14,752 nt of DNA from Bremia lactucae (lineage: Eukaryota; Oomycota; Peronosporomycetes; Peronosporales; Peronosporaceae): the NCBI RefSeq assembly GCF_004359215.1, contig NC_090610.1:3303597-3318348 (forward strand), read 5' to 3'. Every line of letters starts with the position of its first letter. The stretch's first letter is position 1. Under the pieces are notes generated by a model that did not search any database, was not told where the DNA came from, and worked only from the letters and a program-made list of their open reading frames with translations. Position numbers and translations under genes: made by a program. This document shows, one piece after another, positions 1-8,901 of this stretch.

Positions 1-85
1 CTTGCTCTTCTTCTTGTGTCATTCACGACAGTAACCGCCACATCAGCACGACAACGAACCGTCGCCTGATGTTCCACCTTCAACA
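1..85 (-). repeat. Start of copia 3' LTR (partial, runs off left edge)
   Basis: On the minus strand a purine tract ends at position 86 and is followed at 85 by TGTTGAAGGTGG. Many copia LTRs begin TGTTGA directly after such a tract, so I infer the LTR boundary at 85/86. The rest lies beyond position 1. No second LTR copy is visible to confirm the edge. Confidence 0.55.
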
Positions 86-2532
86 CTCCTCCTCGACGAG
101 AAGTTTCCAATATTGGTCTTGGCCACGAGAAATCGAAACTTCTTTGTCGAAATTGTCTTGGTCAGGAAATCAGCGAGCTGTAACTTGGATTCAATATACT
201 CCAGCTGAATTACCTTGTTTTTGACTTGATCACGGATAAAATGATAGCGTATATCAATGTGCTTCGCACGACTTTGATATCCTTCATTTTTCGCGATAGC
301 AATCGCACTTTGATTGTCCTCGTACACCATTACTGGACCATTAATATTGACCTTCATCTCCAGCAATAGCGATTTAGTCCACAATACTTCTTGTATACAT
401 AATGATAAAGCCACATATTCGGCTTCAGCAGTGCTTAGCGACACACTGTTTTGCATTTTTGACTTGAAAATCACGGGGGATCCGTTGACCATCACCATCA
501 CACCTGATGTTGAGCGTCGATTGTCCTTGTTACTGCCCCAATCAGCGTCACTAAATGCACTCAACTGCAGTTCGCGTGACTTGCTCCGATAGCATATTCC
601 ATCCATAGCGGTTGACTTTAAATAACGCAGCACTCGAATAGCCGCATTCCAATGTTCTTCACTTGGTTTTTCTAAGTGTCGACTCAATTGACACACCGCG
701 AATGCAATATCGGGTCTTGTGCCGGTTGCCACGTAGAGAAGTGAACCCACCAATGAACGATACGGACGATTTTTCATTTTTGGGTCCATCACTTCACACT
801 TTATCATGTTCTGGCCTTCCACACCCGGATTATACACCGGCCTAGCATTATCTTGATTGAATTTTTCAACCATTCTTGCTATACACGCGCTTTGACTGAT
901 CTTGAGTCGTTTCTCCTCCATCTTGTAGTCAACTTCGATGCCCAGAACAAATCGCACTTTACCCAGTCTCTTGAGCTGAAATTTAGTAGACAATTCATCA
1001 GCAACTTGCTTAATTGAGTCGTACGAAAGGCCACCAATGAGCATGTCATCGACATATAACGTCACGTAAGTCCATGAAAAATTGTCAAATCGACGAACAA
1101 ATACACACGGATCCGAAACGCACGCCACAAACCCCATGCTCTTGAAAACGCCTGAAATAGTCTTAAACCATGTTGCAGCAGCTTGTTTCAGTCCATACAG
1201 GCTTCGATTTAGCTTCAGCACTTGACTCGATTTCATTTTAACGCCCTCGGGTGTATTAATAAACACCTCTTCTTCGAGAACACCATTGATAAATGCTGTA
1301 TCGACATCATATTGGAATATAGCCATCCCATAATGGCAACATACCGCGAAAAACACACGAATTGAATTCATGTTCGCGACCGGAGAATACGTGTCGTAGT
1401 AATCAATTCCATAGGTCTGACGATAACCTAATGCCACAAGCCGAGCCTTATATCGCTCAATATCTCCATTTTCATTTCGCTTGATAGCGAACACCCACTT
1501 AGTTCCAATTACCTTCTTGTTTAACGAATTGTCCACGGGACTCCACGTCTTTTTGCTATCTAGTGCCTTCAGTTCGGCTTCTATCGCTTCTTTCCACATC
1601 ATACTTTGTGGAGACTTCACAGCATCTTGGTACGTTGATGGGGTTTCAAATGCCGCATTAGCTTGATCATATTCAATGCGATATCGTTTTGAGACACGTT
1701 CTACAGGTTCATCTCCTCGTGACGAAACAATAGCATCTGACATCCCGACCGGAACCAAAGCTTGTGAGTCTGTACTTGGAGGAGATATTGCGAGAGAGTT
1801 ATTGTGTCCACTAACACGAGATGAATGTGTCTCTAGACTGTCATCCGGATTAGTCCATCCCTCCCTGGGCACAATGGCCTGAATATCATCCTCAATGAAA
1901 TCAGCTGGCTCCATGTACACGTCATCGATATCAAAAGCAATATCATCTCCATGTCCATTCTCTAGACGTGTACCCAACGACATTAATTCTTGAGGAGGCG
2001 AGACTATTTGATCACCGTTAGTCTGATCAACCTCCATAGGTTCAATTTCATCGCGATTCGAAGAAATTGGTGATTGAACCCTGATATCATCGTCTCCTTC
2101 GCCATTTCTTTTTGCGTGCTGACGAGTTGATACTGGTGCGTCATCAACAACTTGTACATACTTCGTCCGTGGCTGTTCTTGAAATGTCACTGACCTTGTG
2201 ACTTCAAGTTTTTCTGAAGTATAATTCCAGACACGATAACCCTTCACTTCTTGTGAATAACCAAGAAACATGCACCGAAATGCCTTCTTATCCAATTTAG
2301 CACGTTTTGCTTTGTCAATGTGTGCGTAACCTTGAGCACCAAAAACGCGCATGTGTGATATGTCTGGCTTCAAGCCAAAACACATCTCAATTGGAGTCTT
2401 CGTCGGGGATGAAGCGCACGTGACCCGGTTGGTCACATATACAGCTGTATTTATAGCTTCAGCCCACCACTTCTTTTCCACTTGCATGTAATATAGCATT
2501 GACCTTGCACGCTCCGTCAGTGTCCTATTCAT
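43..2532 (-). CDS. Ty1/copia pol polyprotein, C-terminal part (integrase end, RT, RNase H)
   Basis: This 829-codon frame encodes the enzymes that copy element RNA into DNA and insert it. Residues 1-36 are the end of the integrase core (ERARSML then WWAEAINTAVY), and residues 45-105 are the usual copia segment ending in FLGYS. An acidic, Ser-rich linker spans about 120-300. RT covers about 313-560: TKWVF at 344, the first catalytic Asp in DVDTAF at 409-414, SLYGLKQ at 444-450 and the YVDDM catalytic box at 493-497. RNase H shows SDADWG at 661-666, TAEAEYVAL at 701-709, EDNQSA at 738-743 and HIDIRYHFIRD at 758-768. The first Met abuts the N gap and is internal to integrase, so it is not the true start. 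The last 14 codons and the stop lie inside the proposed 3' LTR. All catalytic residues I can place are present. Confidence 0.95.
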   Translation of the reverse strand: MNRTLTERARSMLYYMQVEKKWWAEAINTAVYVTNRVTCASSPTKTPIEMCFGLKPDISHMRVFGAQGYAHIDKAKRAKLDKKAFRCMFLGYSQEVKGYRVWNYTSEKLEVTRSVTFQEQPRTKYVQVVDDAPVSTRQHAKRNGEGDDDIRVQSPISSNRDEIEPMEVDQTNGDQIVSPPQELMSLGTRLENGHGDDIAFDIDDVYMEPADFIEDDIQAIVPREGWTNPDDSLETHSSRVSGHNNSLAISPPSTDSQALVPVGMSDAIVSSRGDEPVERVSKRYRIEYDQANAAFETPSTYQDAVKSPQSMMWKEAIEAELKALDSKKTWSPVDNSLNKKVIGTKWVFAIKRNENGDIERYKARLVALGYRQTYGIDYYDTYSPVANMNSIRVFFAVCCHYGMAIFQYDVDTAFINGVLEEEVFINTPEGVKMKSSQVLKLNRSLYGLKQAAATWFKTISGVFKSMGFVACVSDPCVFVRRFDNFSWTYVTLYVDDMLIGGLSYDSIKQVADELSTKFQLKRLGKVRFVLGIEVDYKMEEKRLKISQSACIARMVEKFNQDNARPVYNPGVEGQNMIKCEVMDPKMKNRPYRSLVGSLLYVATGTRPDIAFAVCQLSRHLEKPSEEHWNAAIRVLRYLKSTAMDGICYRSKSRELQLSAFSDADWGSNKDNRRSTSGVMVMVNGSPVIFKSKMQNSVSLSTAEAEYVALSLCIQEVLWTKSLLLEMKVNINGPVMVYEDNQSAIAIAKNEGYQSRAKHIDIRYHFIRDQVKNKVIQLEYIESKLQLADFLTKTISTKKFRFLVAKTNIGNFSSRRSVEGGTSGDGSLSC
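86..94 (-). other. Copia polypurine tract
   Basis: The minus strand reads GAGGAGGAG immediately before the proposed 3' LTR. This is the expected position for the primer of plus-strand DNA synthesis. It overlaps codons for the RRS motif near the end of the polyprotein. Confidence 0.5.
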
Positions 2533-2632
2533 NNNNNNNNNNNNNNNNNNNNNNNNNNNNNNNNNNNNNNNNNNNNNNNNNNNNNNNNNNNNNNNNNNNN
2601 NNNNNNNNNNNNNNNNNNNNNNNNNNNNNNNN
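2533..2632. other. Assembly gap (100 N)
   Basis: Exactly 100 undetermined bases, the conventional placeholder for a gap of unknown size. It separates the copia fragment from a gypsy LTR fragment, so the true distance and relation between the two are unknown. Confidence 0.98.
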
Positions 2633-2742
2633 CACCCGAGTGTTGGGTCTAATTACTATTATTTAGTAATTGACCATCCCCTTAAGTACCAAATGTACTT
2701 CATGGGGACTGTGTAACATTAGGGCAACTCTAGCCCGTTACA
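2633..2742 (-). repeat. Ty3/gypsy LTR fragment (5' end of LTR, minus strand)
   Basis: Read on the minus strand from 2742, this begins TGTAACGGGCTA and matches the first about 110 bases of the LTR at 10997. By hand alignment there are about 13 substitutions and three small indels. It is cut by the N gap after CACTCGGGTG. It is therefore a second, diverged copy of the same LTR family in inverted orientation, either a solo LTR or the outer edge of an element now hidden in the gap. Confidence 0.85.
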
Positions 2743-4640
2743 AAAAGCGCCTACGAGGAAAGAGCCATTCTGTAAAATAGCAAAATTCGAACATCAAGCT
2801 TTGTAACTGGGCGGCTACGCTGTACACCAGAATAGCATCCTATGTTTAAGAGAGCGATAGTTTTAAAGGTGCACTTTTAGAACGGGGTACCACAGCGACC
2901 AGATTTGAAAAAATACTATGATTGATGACCTAGCTAATGCTAATCATTCAGAAATCTGTCGAATGGCGAGAAAATGTGCACGCAACCCATAAATTCCAAC
3001 CGTTAAGGGCAAAGCTTACGAATAAAGCTAAAGATCGGCATCAAACATTAAATGCCAAGTCAATCGGTGGCACTCTACTTAACACTCTACTTTCACAGAG
3101 GCGCTTTTTTCTTCAATGCTGTTAGGATAGGTGCGCGAATTATGCAATTTTTGTTTCGTCTTAATCACTGGTAGCATCCATTTGTTAAGCAATGTTGCTT
3201 TTGCTGGCTTTGAGCCGCGTGAGCCGAAACTTGATTAAACAATCCACTTGTCGCTCTTTACTTTGGAGCTAGCAATTTTATGATGACCGCGTAGACGAAG
3301 ACGCTATGACTATTATTAGCCAATGACTAAAATATAAGACTATTTTGATTTGATCGAATTTCTGGCCACGCTTACTCGGTGTAGCGTATATAAACGAAAT
3401 GTGCCAGTCTTAAGCACGATTACCATCTCGCTTTTTTGGTCGCGTCTGACAAGAAAACGCTGAATTATCCATTTAGGTTCGATAAGTTGGCCTACTGTCA
3501 TACTTTTCCACCAACCAATTCTGCGACAAAATCTTCGACTTACATAAAAAATGGGCTTTATTTTTTTCGCTGCTACTGGTAAAGTGACATATACAGAGGT
3601 GCCTGCTGGACATCTATCAATCGGCCTATTCCGAGTGGCAGAAGTGTTGGTTTGAATTTTGGGCTGCTCTACCATAACGGCTGTTAGGAGAAGCGATATT
3701 TCCTAATAAATAATGAACACGTTGACAGTGTAGATTCGCAGACTTAGCCATCATAGTACCGCCGCTTGTTTAGTTTCCAGTCAGTCCGCTACAGATGGAA
3801 AAGAAAAAAAGCTTTGCGGTTCTATACGGAATTCGGTACAAGCATCGCCCTTTTCTGCATGATGCACAGCACGCAGCCATTTATACTGGACAACGTAGTT
3901 TCTCAACGCCACACTTAATTATTTCTCGTCAAAGCGATTGACTCACACGACAAGTAGCAAAAACCTGTAGGATAAGGAATCAGCGACTTATCAGAAGCTT
4001 TGATCTGTTGGACACTCTCTCTTGCGAGGCTATGAAGGATAATAATATTGAGAGGAAACATTCTAACAGTATTTCCTATCATCAAATCAACATTTTTGGC
4101 AAACGTGCTGATAATATATTGTTTTTGAGTACGTGATTCGCATCTGATGACGCGAACGACTGATGTGCGGCGAGCGTAAGAGTGTGCTAACAAAAGCGAT
4201 GCTTTAAGCGGGTAACAATTCATGATATTGAAACAACAGCTATTAAGATTCAAAATTAAGTATCTGAAGAAGGGTTGATTGCATTTAGAGGAGGCAGATC
4301 TTCATTCACATAAATTTATATCCTTTTTGTCTGAATGTAAGAGAATCTACGACGATTATATGCCCCCTGCGAACATTTTAGTTTACTTAGAATGGAAAGC
4401 ATAATATATGAGAGCTGCTCCAGATGAAGGCGCCAGTGTTGACAAATAATCGCACAGAGTAGCTGTTTGCAGGTTGATTATCGCGCTCTGAGCGGAATTA
4501 AAATCAATACAAATACAGCTATTAGGCGAAAATGCTTTTATAATCCGAAACAATGTCGCAAGCATTAAAAAGCCGACTTTTCAATTAAAGCAACGTAGCA
4601 TCCAAAAGCTAGAGTTTGACTTGCTACAGCAACGACTTCA
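2743..4640. other. AT-rich intergenic stretch without a supported gene
   Basis: About 1.9 kb with scattered short open frames in all directions. The longest is an ATG-started 111-codon minus-strand frame at 3340-3675, which has no signal peptide, no recognised domain and weak codon preference; I do not call it. An 11-base inverted repeat pairs 2742-2752 with 3099-3109. An ACTCTACTT word is repeated in tandem around 3071-3092. Nothing else stands out. Confidence 0.5.
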
Positions 4641-4645
4641 TTAAC

Positions 4646-4951
4646 TCACATTAAATAACATTCTGCAACAGTACCTAACCTGGCACAATGCTTGGAAACA
4701 TTAATTTGAGCGTCCAGCATATTACCGCTCCGTATATTGCCGAAAATCGAGCTGCTCCGCCAAGTTTCGTCATGTCCTTTTTGTGCCATTTGCAGCTGAG
4801 TGGAACATTTGGAATACAAGCATGTTCCTTCGTTTAAGCTTTCATTAAATCGACTCTTGAGAAGCGGCTTGCACTCGTCAATACAAGCTTGCCTGCATCT
4901 CCCGTACATTTTTAACACTAGGCTTGATAACATCAGTACCACTTTTAGCAT
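4646..4951 (-). CDS. Candidate small secreted cysteine-rich protein (101 aa), hypothetical
   Basis: I do not recognise a family. The frame begins at an ATG (4949-4951) followed by a short signal-peptide-like start: MLK, then a hydrophobic run VVLMLSSLVL, then KMYG. The rest has seven cysteines (residues 19, 23, 27, 44, 49, 89 and 98), five of them clustered as C-x3-C-x3-C-x16-C-x4-C, and two possible N-glycosylation sites (NES 36-38, NVS 84-86). No RxLR, LFLAK or necrosis-protein motif is present. The same frame stays open upstream to 5113, but that part runs through the inverted repeat at 4995-5083 and is probably not coding. Size, leader and cysteine content fit the small secreted proteins common in oomycetes. 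The hydrophobic core is short and codon use is AT-rich, so it may also be a chance frame or a decayed gene. The function is unknown. Confidence 0.38.
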   Translation of the reverse strand: MLKVVLMLSSLVLKMYGRCRQACIDECKPLLKSRFNESLNEGTCLYSKCSTQLQMAQKGHDETWRSSSIFGNIRSGNMLDAQINVSKHCARLGTVAECYLM

Positions 4952-4994
4952 TGCATTTTGTGGTCCGCTGGTCCGTGAGCAACAGTCTCCGCAA

Positions 4995-5083
4995 CATACT
5001 TTGTTGCTCACTCCGTCAATTAACTGCCATATTTTATATATATATATATAGCAGTTCATTGACGGAGTGAGCAACAAAGTATG
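4995..5083. repeat. 33-bp inverted repeat with TA-repeat loop (foldback)
   Basis: Arms 4995-5027 and 5051-5083 are reverse complements with one mismatch. The 23-base loop is AT-rich and ends in eight TA units (5035-5050). Pairing continues outward a few bases past a one-base bulge. A third copy of the core word GTGAGCAACA lies at 4975-4984 and could pair with 5002-5011 instead. The structure could be a foldback or MITE remnant, a hairpin RNA locus, or part of the upstream region of the minus-strand frame that starts 44 bases away at 4951. No flanking target-site duplication is evident. Confidence 0.85.
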
Positions 5084-5089
5084 ATTGCT

Positions 5090-6260
5090 AACCCTATACG
5101 GGCGTAAAATCAAGCCATGGCGAAGAACCTACATCCCAATTTAATTATTGTTCTTTTGTCAATCATGGTCATGTTGCCTAATCTAGCCCACAACTCGCGA
5201 CAAGCTGACGTTACCGATTGAAAGGATATCACGACGTGTTTGCTAATCCCTTCCGAAGGAAACCGCAAATGCAGACACGTACTAGACTCCACTCATTTGC
5301 GGTGTAAACGCTCTTGACGAATTCGTGGTATTCACATGGTACGGTACTGCCTATCCCTATACCATGTACTATTTCCTACTTCAATGACGAATAAAGTACT
5401 GGTGGATTTCCTAGCGCAAATCGTAAACTGTAAGGCGATCTCTAATTGTGTTACATATATTTTAAAATTTCAAGCTCGCTAATAGCTTTTTTGCCATTTA
5501 CGTCCGTCCGCAATTTATTTTTGCCGCTATTCGGTACCCCAAGTTAAACTAAAGTACATATGCTAGCGACATTACCGGTCGGTTTTTTCATGCGACCAGT
5601 CCACCCAAAATATCGCAAAAGAAACGACTACATCAGCAATTTGATTGGCTGACCGGCTGTTCATCGAGGGTATTTGGTCCCCCCTCTAAAAATCCTGTCC
5701 TGATAACCCTGTTGACAACTGATAAGTCGTATCCATATGACAAAGCCAGTTTTTAATTTGCACTCTATATCCCTGTGAGACAGCAAGTCCTGCAAAATCT
5801 GTTCTTATCTTGGACCTCTCCGCTGGGAGGAGCTTGAAAAATTAGCGGCAACGATGCAGCATATTACGCCAGCAAAACTGAATACTGCGACATATAAACT
5901 CGCATCCTAGCCCAGATTTAACTAATCGCTCACTCGCTTTTCGTGTTGCTCGTCCTCTGCCACCCAGCCTTATCCCGTTTCGCTCAACCGACGCGAGCAT
6001 CTCGGAAAAAGCAGAAGAGCCACCTGTCAGCACTGCTCCGACCAGGACTCAAAGCCTCGAGCAAAAAAGCGTACGTCCGTCGTCGCGACCTGACCCTAGT
6101 TTCCTGCTTCACGTCGCTGCATCTACCAGGCCCTGCCCGCGCATTTGCAGCCAGCGCAGTCAGCGCCAAGGCGAACTCGCTCGAAAGTTATCGAGCCCAT
6201 AACTTTGACCCACAAGGCAATCAAGTAATTGCTTGAACATCAATAACATCTTTAATTGAA
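5090..6260. other. Intergenic region and probable 5' region of the CCCH gene
   Basis: No supported gene. Two short perfect inverted repeats occur: a 9-base arm at 5263-5271 with 5294-5302, and an 8-base arm at 5334-5341 with 5360-5367. From about 5880 the base composition becomes richer in GC and pyrimidines and a frame is open to a TGA at 6234-6236. That frame lacks an ATG near its start and looks like 5' UTR leading to the ATG at 6261. I could not identify a convincing oomycete Inr/FPR core promoter. Confidence 0.45.
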
Positions 6261-8790
6261 ATGGTGGTCGCACCGGACTTGCCAGCTGAGCCGCAGCATG
6301 AGCCGGCACCTGTCGACTCTATGCTGGAACGAGAACCAGCAGCAGCATCATTAAATCAGCAGACGACGCCACCCGAGACAGGTGAGCTGCTTGGTCGCGT
6401 CGCCACGGAAATTAGCCTGGCTTTTCAATCATCGCTTGTCCAGGTGCGCTGACGTTAATTTTTTTTCGCGTTTCCATCGTCAACTCAGTGACCAACGAGG
6501 GTGGACATGGCTTAGCCGTTTCTCAAATCACTGACGATTGTTTTGTATGTGGGCACTTATCATGCGTGGCGTAACTATTGATAATACAGGTTGTTTCAGA
6601 CATCGGTCGAGATTATGGTGTCGAACCTAGCAAGATTTCTTGGGTACGCAGAACTTTTTGGACCATTTGTTGCTACCTCGAACGGTGGACTATTGAAAAG
6701 TCCGCCATGTTGAACACGCTTTATCTTGGCGCAACACCTTCCCTTTTACTCTTGACTAATTGTTGTGATCTGCTGTCAATGAAAACTGGCTATGTTCTAT
6801 GAAGATGGAGAAAGGCGGTGTTACTGTTGCGAAAGTCGGCGAGCAGCTGCACGGGAAGGAGCTAGACGACGACAAGAGTCGCATTCTGCGCGAGCTGCAA
6901 ACGTCGAGACTGGAAGTGCATGAATTGCAGCAAGTTGTGGAAGAATTGCGGGACGAACAGCGACTGGCAAAACAGCGCATGGCGCTTCACAGTTCACTTT
7001 CAACGAAATTGAAACGCGAGCTCGTGGATGAACGTCTGGCACTTTTAAACGCTAGAAACGAAATTCAGGAATTGCGACTCCGACGCAGCGGAGAGGGCTT
7101 GGAATCCGGTCATGGCCGCTCTCCGCATTCTTCGTCTTTACAAGATCAATGTGACAATCTTTGGAGCTCACCTAATAAGCCCATTCCCGGCTCCACCGGC
7201 GATTCTAGTGGGACGGGTCCGTCAGGTGGGGCCTCATCCGGCTCGAATATTATGGCATTTAAGTTTTTTTCATCCACGGCTCCTAGACGAGAAGGTGATC
7301 ACGGTGCCGACGACGAAGAGCTTCCTTCACCATCGTCGAGCACACAGACTCTTCGAAATACGTTGATGGGACAATTTTTGCCATCGACATTACTAGATTC
7401 GCCGCAACTCATGCCCAAACAACATGCTAGATCATTTGCTTTAAGTGAGGATAAGGCACCACCTTCATATCCTTTGCTTCAGGGAGATATGGAGCCATTG
7501 TCACTTACGGCATCATCTTTCCCAGAGCATTTGTCTAGCCCATCGCTAGAACGAGACCGATTTAAAAGTGGAGACGGGCGAAAAGAGACAAGCTATAGCG
7601 AGAGTGGAAGATACGCTTCAGTCTCATTGCTGCAACTGTCGATGCTTTCTGAGCTTTTTGATGGAATTTCCATTGGGGATTTGGAATTGATTTTGCGTCG
7701 CTTTGATGGACAGGAATCCGCAGCGATTGACTACATTTTACATAACCATCCAAGTTTTAATCCGGTAATTGGAACTGGAGGACGAGTTGAGACTGGGGTG
7801 GTAACCTCACCGTCTCGCACATCTTCGTTTGGGCAAGGAAAAGCAAGTTTGCACCGTAGCAGCAGTCAGAGCGGATCTACCGGACCTCCACTAGGCCCTT
7901 CAAGCAATTGGAAGACGGAAATCTGTATGTACTATATGCAAGGCAAATGCAACAAGACGCGCCGCACGTGCTCGTTTGCCCATGGTGAGAGTGATTTGGT
8001 GCGTCCGACAGGCTTAAGTACCACTGTTGGCAGTAGTAAGCACGCTCCTAACTACAAAACTCGGCTATGTCAAGCGTTTGAGAACGGTACTTGTATCAAA
8101 TCGCGCCGCGATTGTCTGATGGCACATGGTATAAGTGACTTGCGTGAAGGTGGATCCGGTAGCGTCGGTCCTGCGAATCCACCAAATTTGCAAGCTACGA
8201 CTCCAAGATTACAGAGTTACAAGACGGAGTTATGCTACTACTTTTTAAAAGGCAATTGCAACTATTCGAAAGATGAGTGCCGATTTGCACATGGTCAAAG
8301 CGACTTGCGTACGGTGGAGAGTAATACTGCCCAGATCGTTGCAGCAACTACTGGTAGTTCTGGTTACCCAACGTCGCCCGTGCCATTGCCACCGTCGATG
8401 GAGAAGCAACTTCAATTGCAACATCAGTACCAGCAGCAGTATTATCTGCACCACCATCCACCAGCGATGCCGCAGCAGCAGCAGCAGCACCCGTATCCGC
8501 CTCAGCCCCCTCCAGCCCAGCAACAACAAATGTTTGTGCCGCAACAGCAAATCCAGATGCAACACCCGTCTCGCGGATCAGGAGGACAATTTGCTTTCCA
8601 ACACCAGCAATATGACATTCCGCAACAACAGCCATCGTCATATATGCATCCTCCTCCTAGCCAGTTTCGCTATTTGAAAAGCATGGAGGACAAGCGCCTA
8701 ACATCAGGTGGACGTCAACCACTGCGACGGGATTCAGGGTCGTCATGGAGCAGTTTTGACGCGTCGGGCCTGCCACCGTCAGAGTATTAA
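6261..8790 (+). CDS. CCCH-type zinc finger RNA-binding protein with coiled coil and CUE-like segment (three exons proposed)
   Basis: Proposed exons are 6261-6443, 6590-6643 and 6805-8790, joined in phase 0 to give about 740 residues. The large exon is certain and is open from its own ATG at 6799. In the 663-residue reading from 6799, residues 26-98 form a charged heptad-rich coiled coil. Residues 278-316 resemble a CUE ubiquitin-binding fold (MLSELF, then a later DYIL). Three zinc fingers follow at 376-395, 424-443 and 479-498, each C-x7-C-x6-C-x3-H, preceded by KTE-I-C, KTR-L-C or YKTEL-C leads as in tristetraprolin-type proteins. Residues 534-620 are rich in Gln, Pro and His. Such proteins bind AU-rich mRNA and control decay or translation in the cytoplasm; the CUE-like part suggests a ubiquitin link, which is inference. 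An in-frame TGA at 6234 sits just before the proposed ATG. The exon 1 and 2 assignments are less sure than the rest. Confidence 0.88.
6444..6589 (+). other. Proposed intron 1 of the CCCH gene (146 bases)
   Basis: Begins GTGCGC after a CAG codon and ends in AATACAG. A TAAC word about 20 bases before the 3' end could be the branch point. Without removal the frame meets TGA at 6450. Splicing keeps phase 0. Confidence 0.5.
6644..6804 (+). other. Proposed intron 2 of the CCCH gene (161 bases)
   Basis: Begins GTACGC after TGG and ends TATGAAG just before ATGGAG. The downstream frame is open only from 6769, and this AG is the one acceptor available between there and the coiled coil. It joins in phase 0. 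If intron 2 were not used, the protein would start at 6799 or 6805. Confidence 0.42.
8472..8486 (+). repeat. CAG repeat coding for glutamine
   Basis: Five uninterrupted CAG codons within the Gln/Pro-rich tail of the CCCH protein, a candidate length-variable microsatellite. Further mixed CAA/CAG runs follow at about 8518-8550. Confidence 0.85.
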
Positions 8791-8901
8791 AATGGGCCTC
8801 GTGATGGGAGGTGACTTTGGCTCGCTCCATTCATATTTTGGAACGCGATTTGTTGCCAATTTTGGTTTTTGATTTCCTTTTCCGGATTTTTGGAATCTGA
8901 G
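8791..8901 (+). other. Probable 3' UTR of the CCCH gene
   Basis: Short T-rich stretch after the TAA at 8788-8790. No AATAAA is seen. A GCTCCATTCATATTTT sequence at 8824-8839 loosely resembles the oomycete initiator, but the match is poor. Confidence 0.35.

Larger units (their letters stand above)
1..2532 (-). mobile_element. Ty1/copia LTR retrotransposon, 3' part, cut by assembly gap
   Basis: The minus strand carries, in the Ty1/copia order, the end of integrase, then reverse transcriptase, then RNase H, followed by a purine tract and the start of a 3' LTR. The 5' LTR, primer-binding site, gag, protease and most of integrase are not in the window; they would lie in or beyond the N gap at 2533. 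The visible reading frame has no stop or frameshift over 829 codons, so the copy may be young, but neither target-site duplications nor paired LTRs can be compared here. Confidence 0.93.

Noticed and set aside
3340..3675. 111-codon ATG-started frame on the minus strand
   Set aside because: No recognised domain, no signal peptide, AT-rich codons, and no neighbouring exon or conserved motif. It could be chance in AT-rich DNA.
3915..4253. 112-codon open frame on the minus strand
   Set aside because: It starts at TTG rather than ATG, has no domain and uses AT-rich codons.
5110..5292. 60-codon minus-strand frame
   Set aside because: Begins at GTG directly after a stop; the first ATG leaves only a short peptide.
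5943..6236. 97-codon plus-strand frame before the CCCH gene
   Set aside because: Starts at TTG, has no ATG near its beginning and no domain, and lies where the 5' UTR is expected. It ends 24 bases before the proposed ATG.
8245..8677. Long overlapping frames on both strands across the CCCH tail
   Set aside because: Shadows of CAG/CCN-rich coding sequence; repetitive Leu, Ala or Ser content betrays the repeat.
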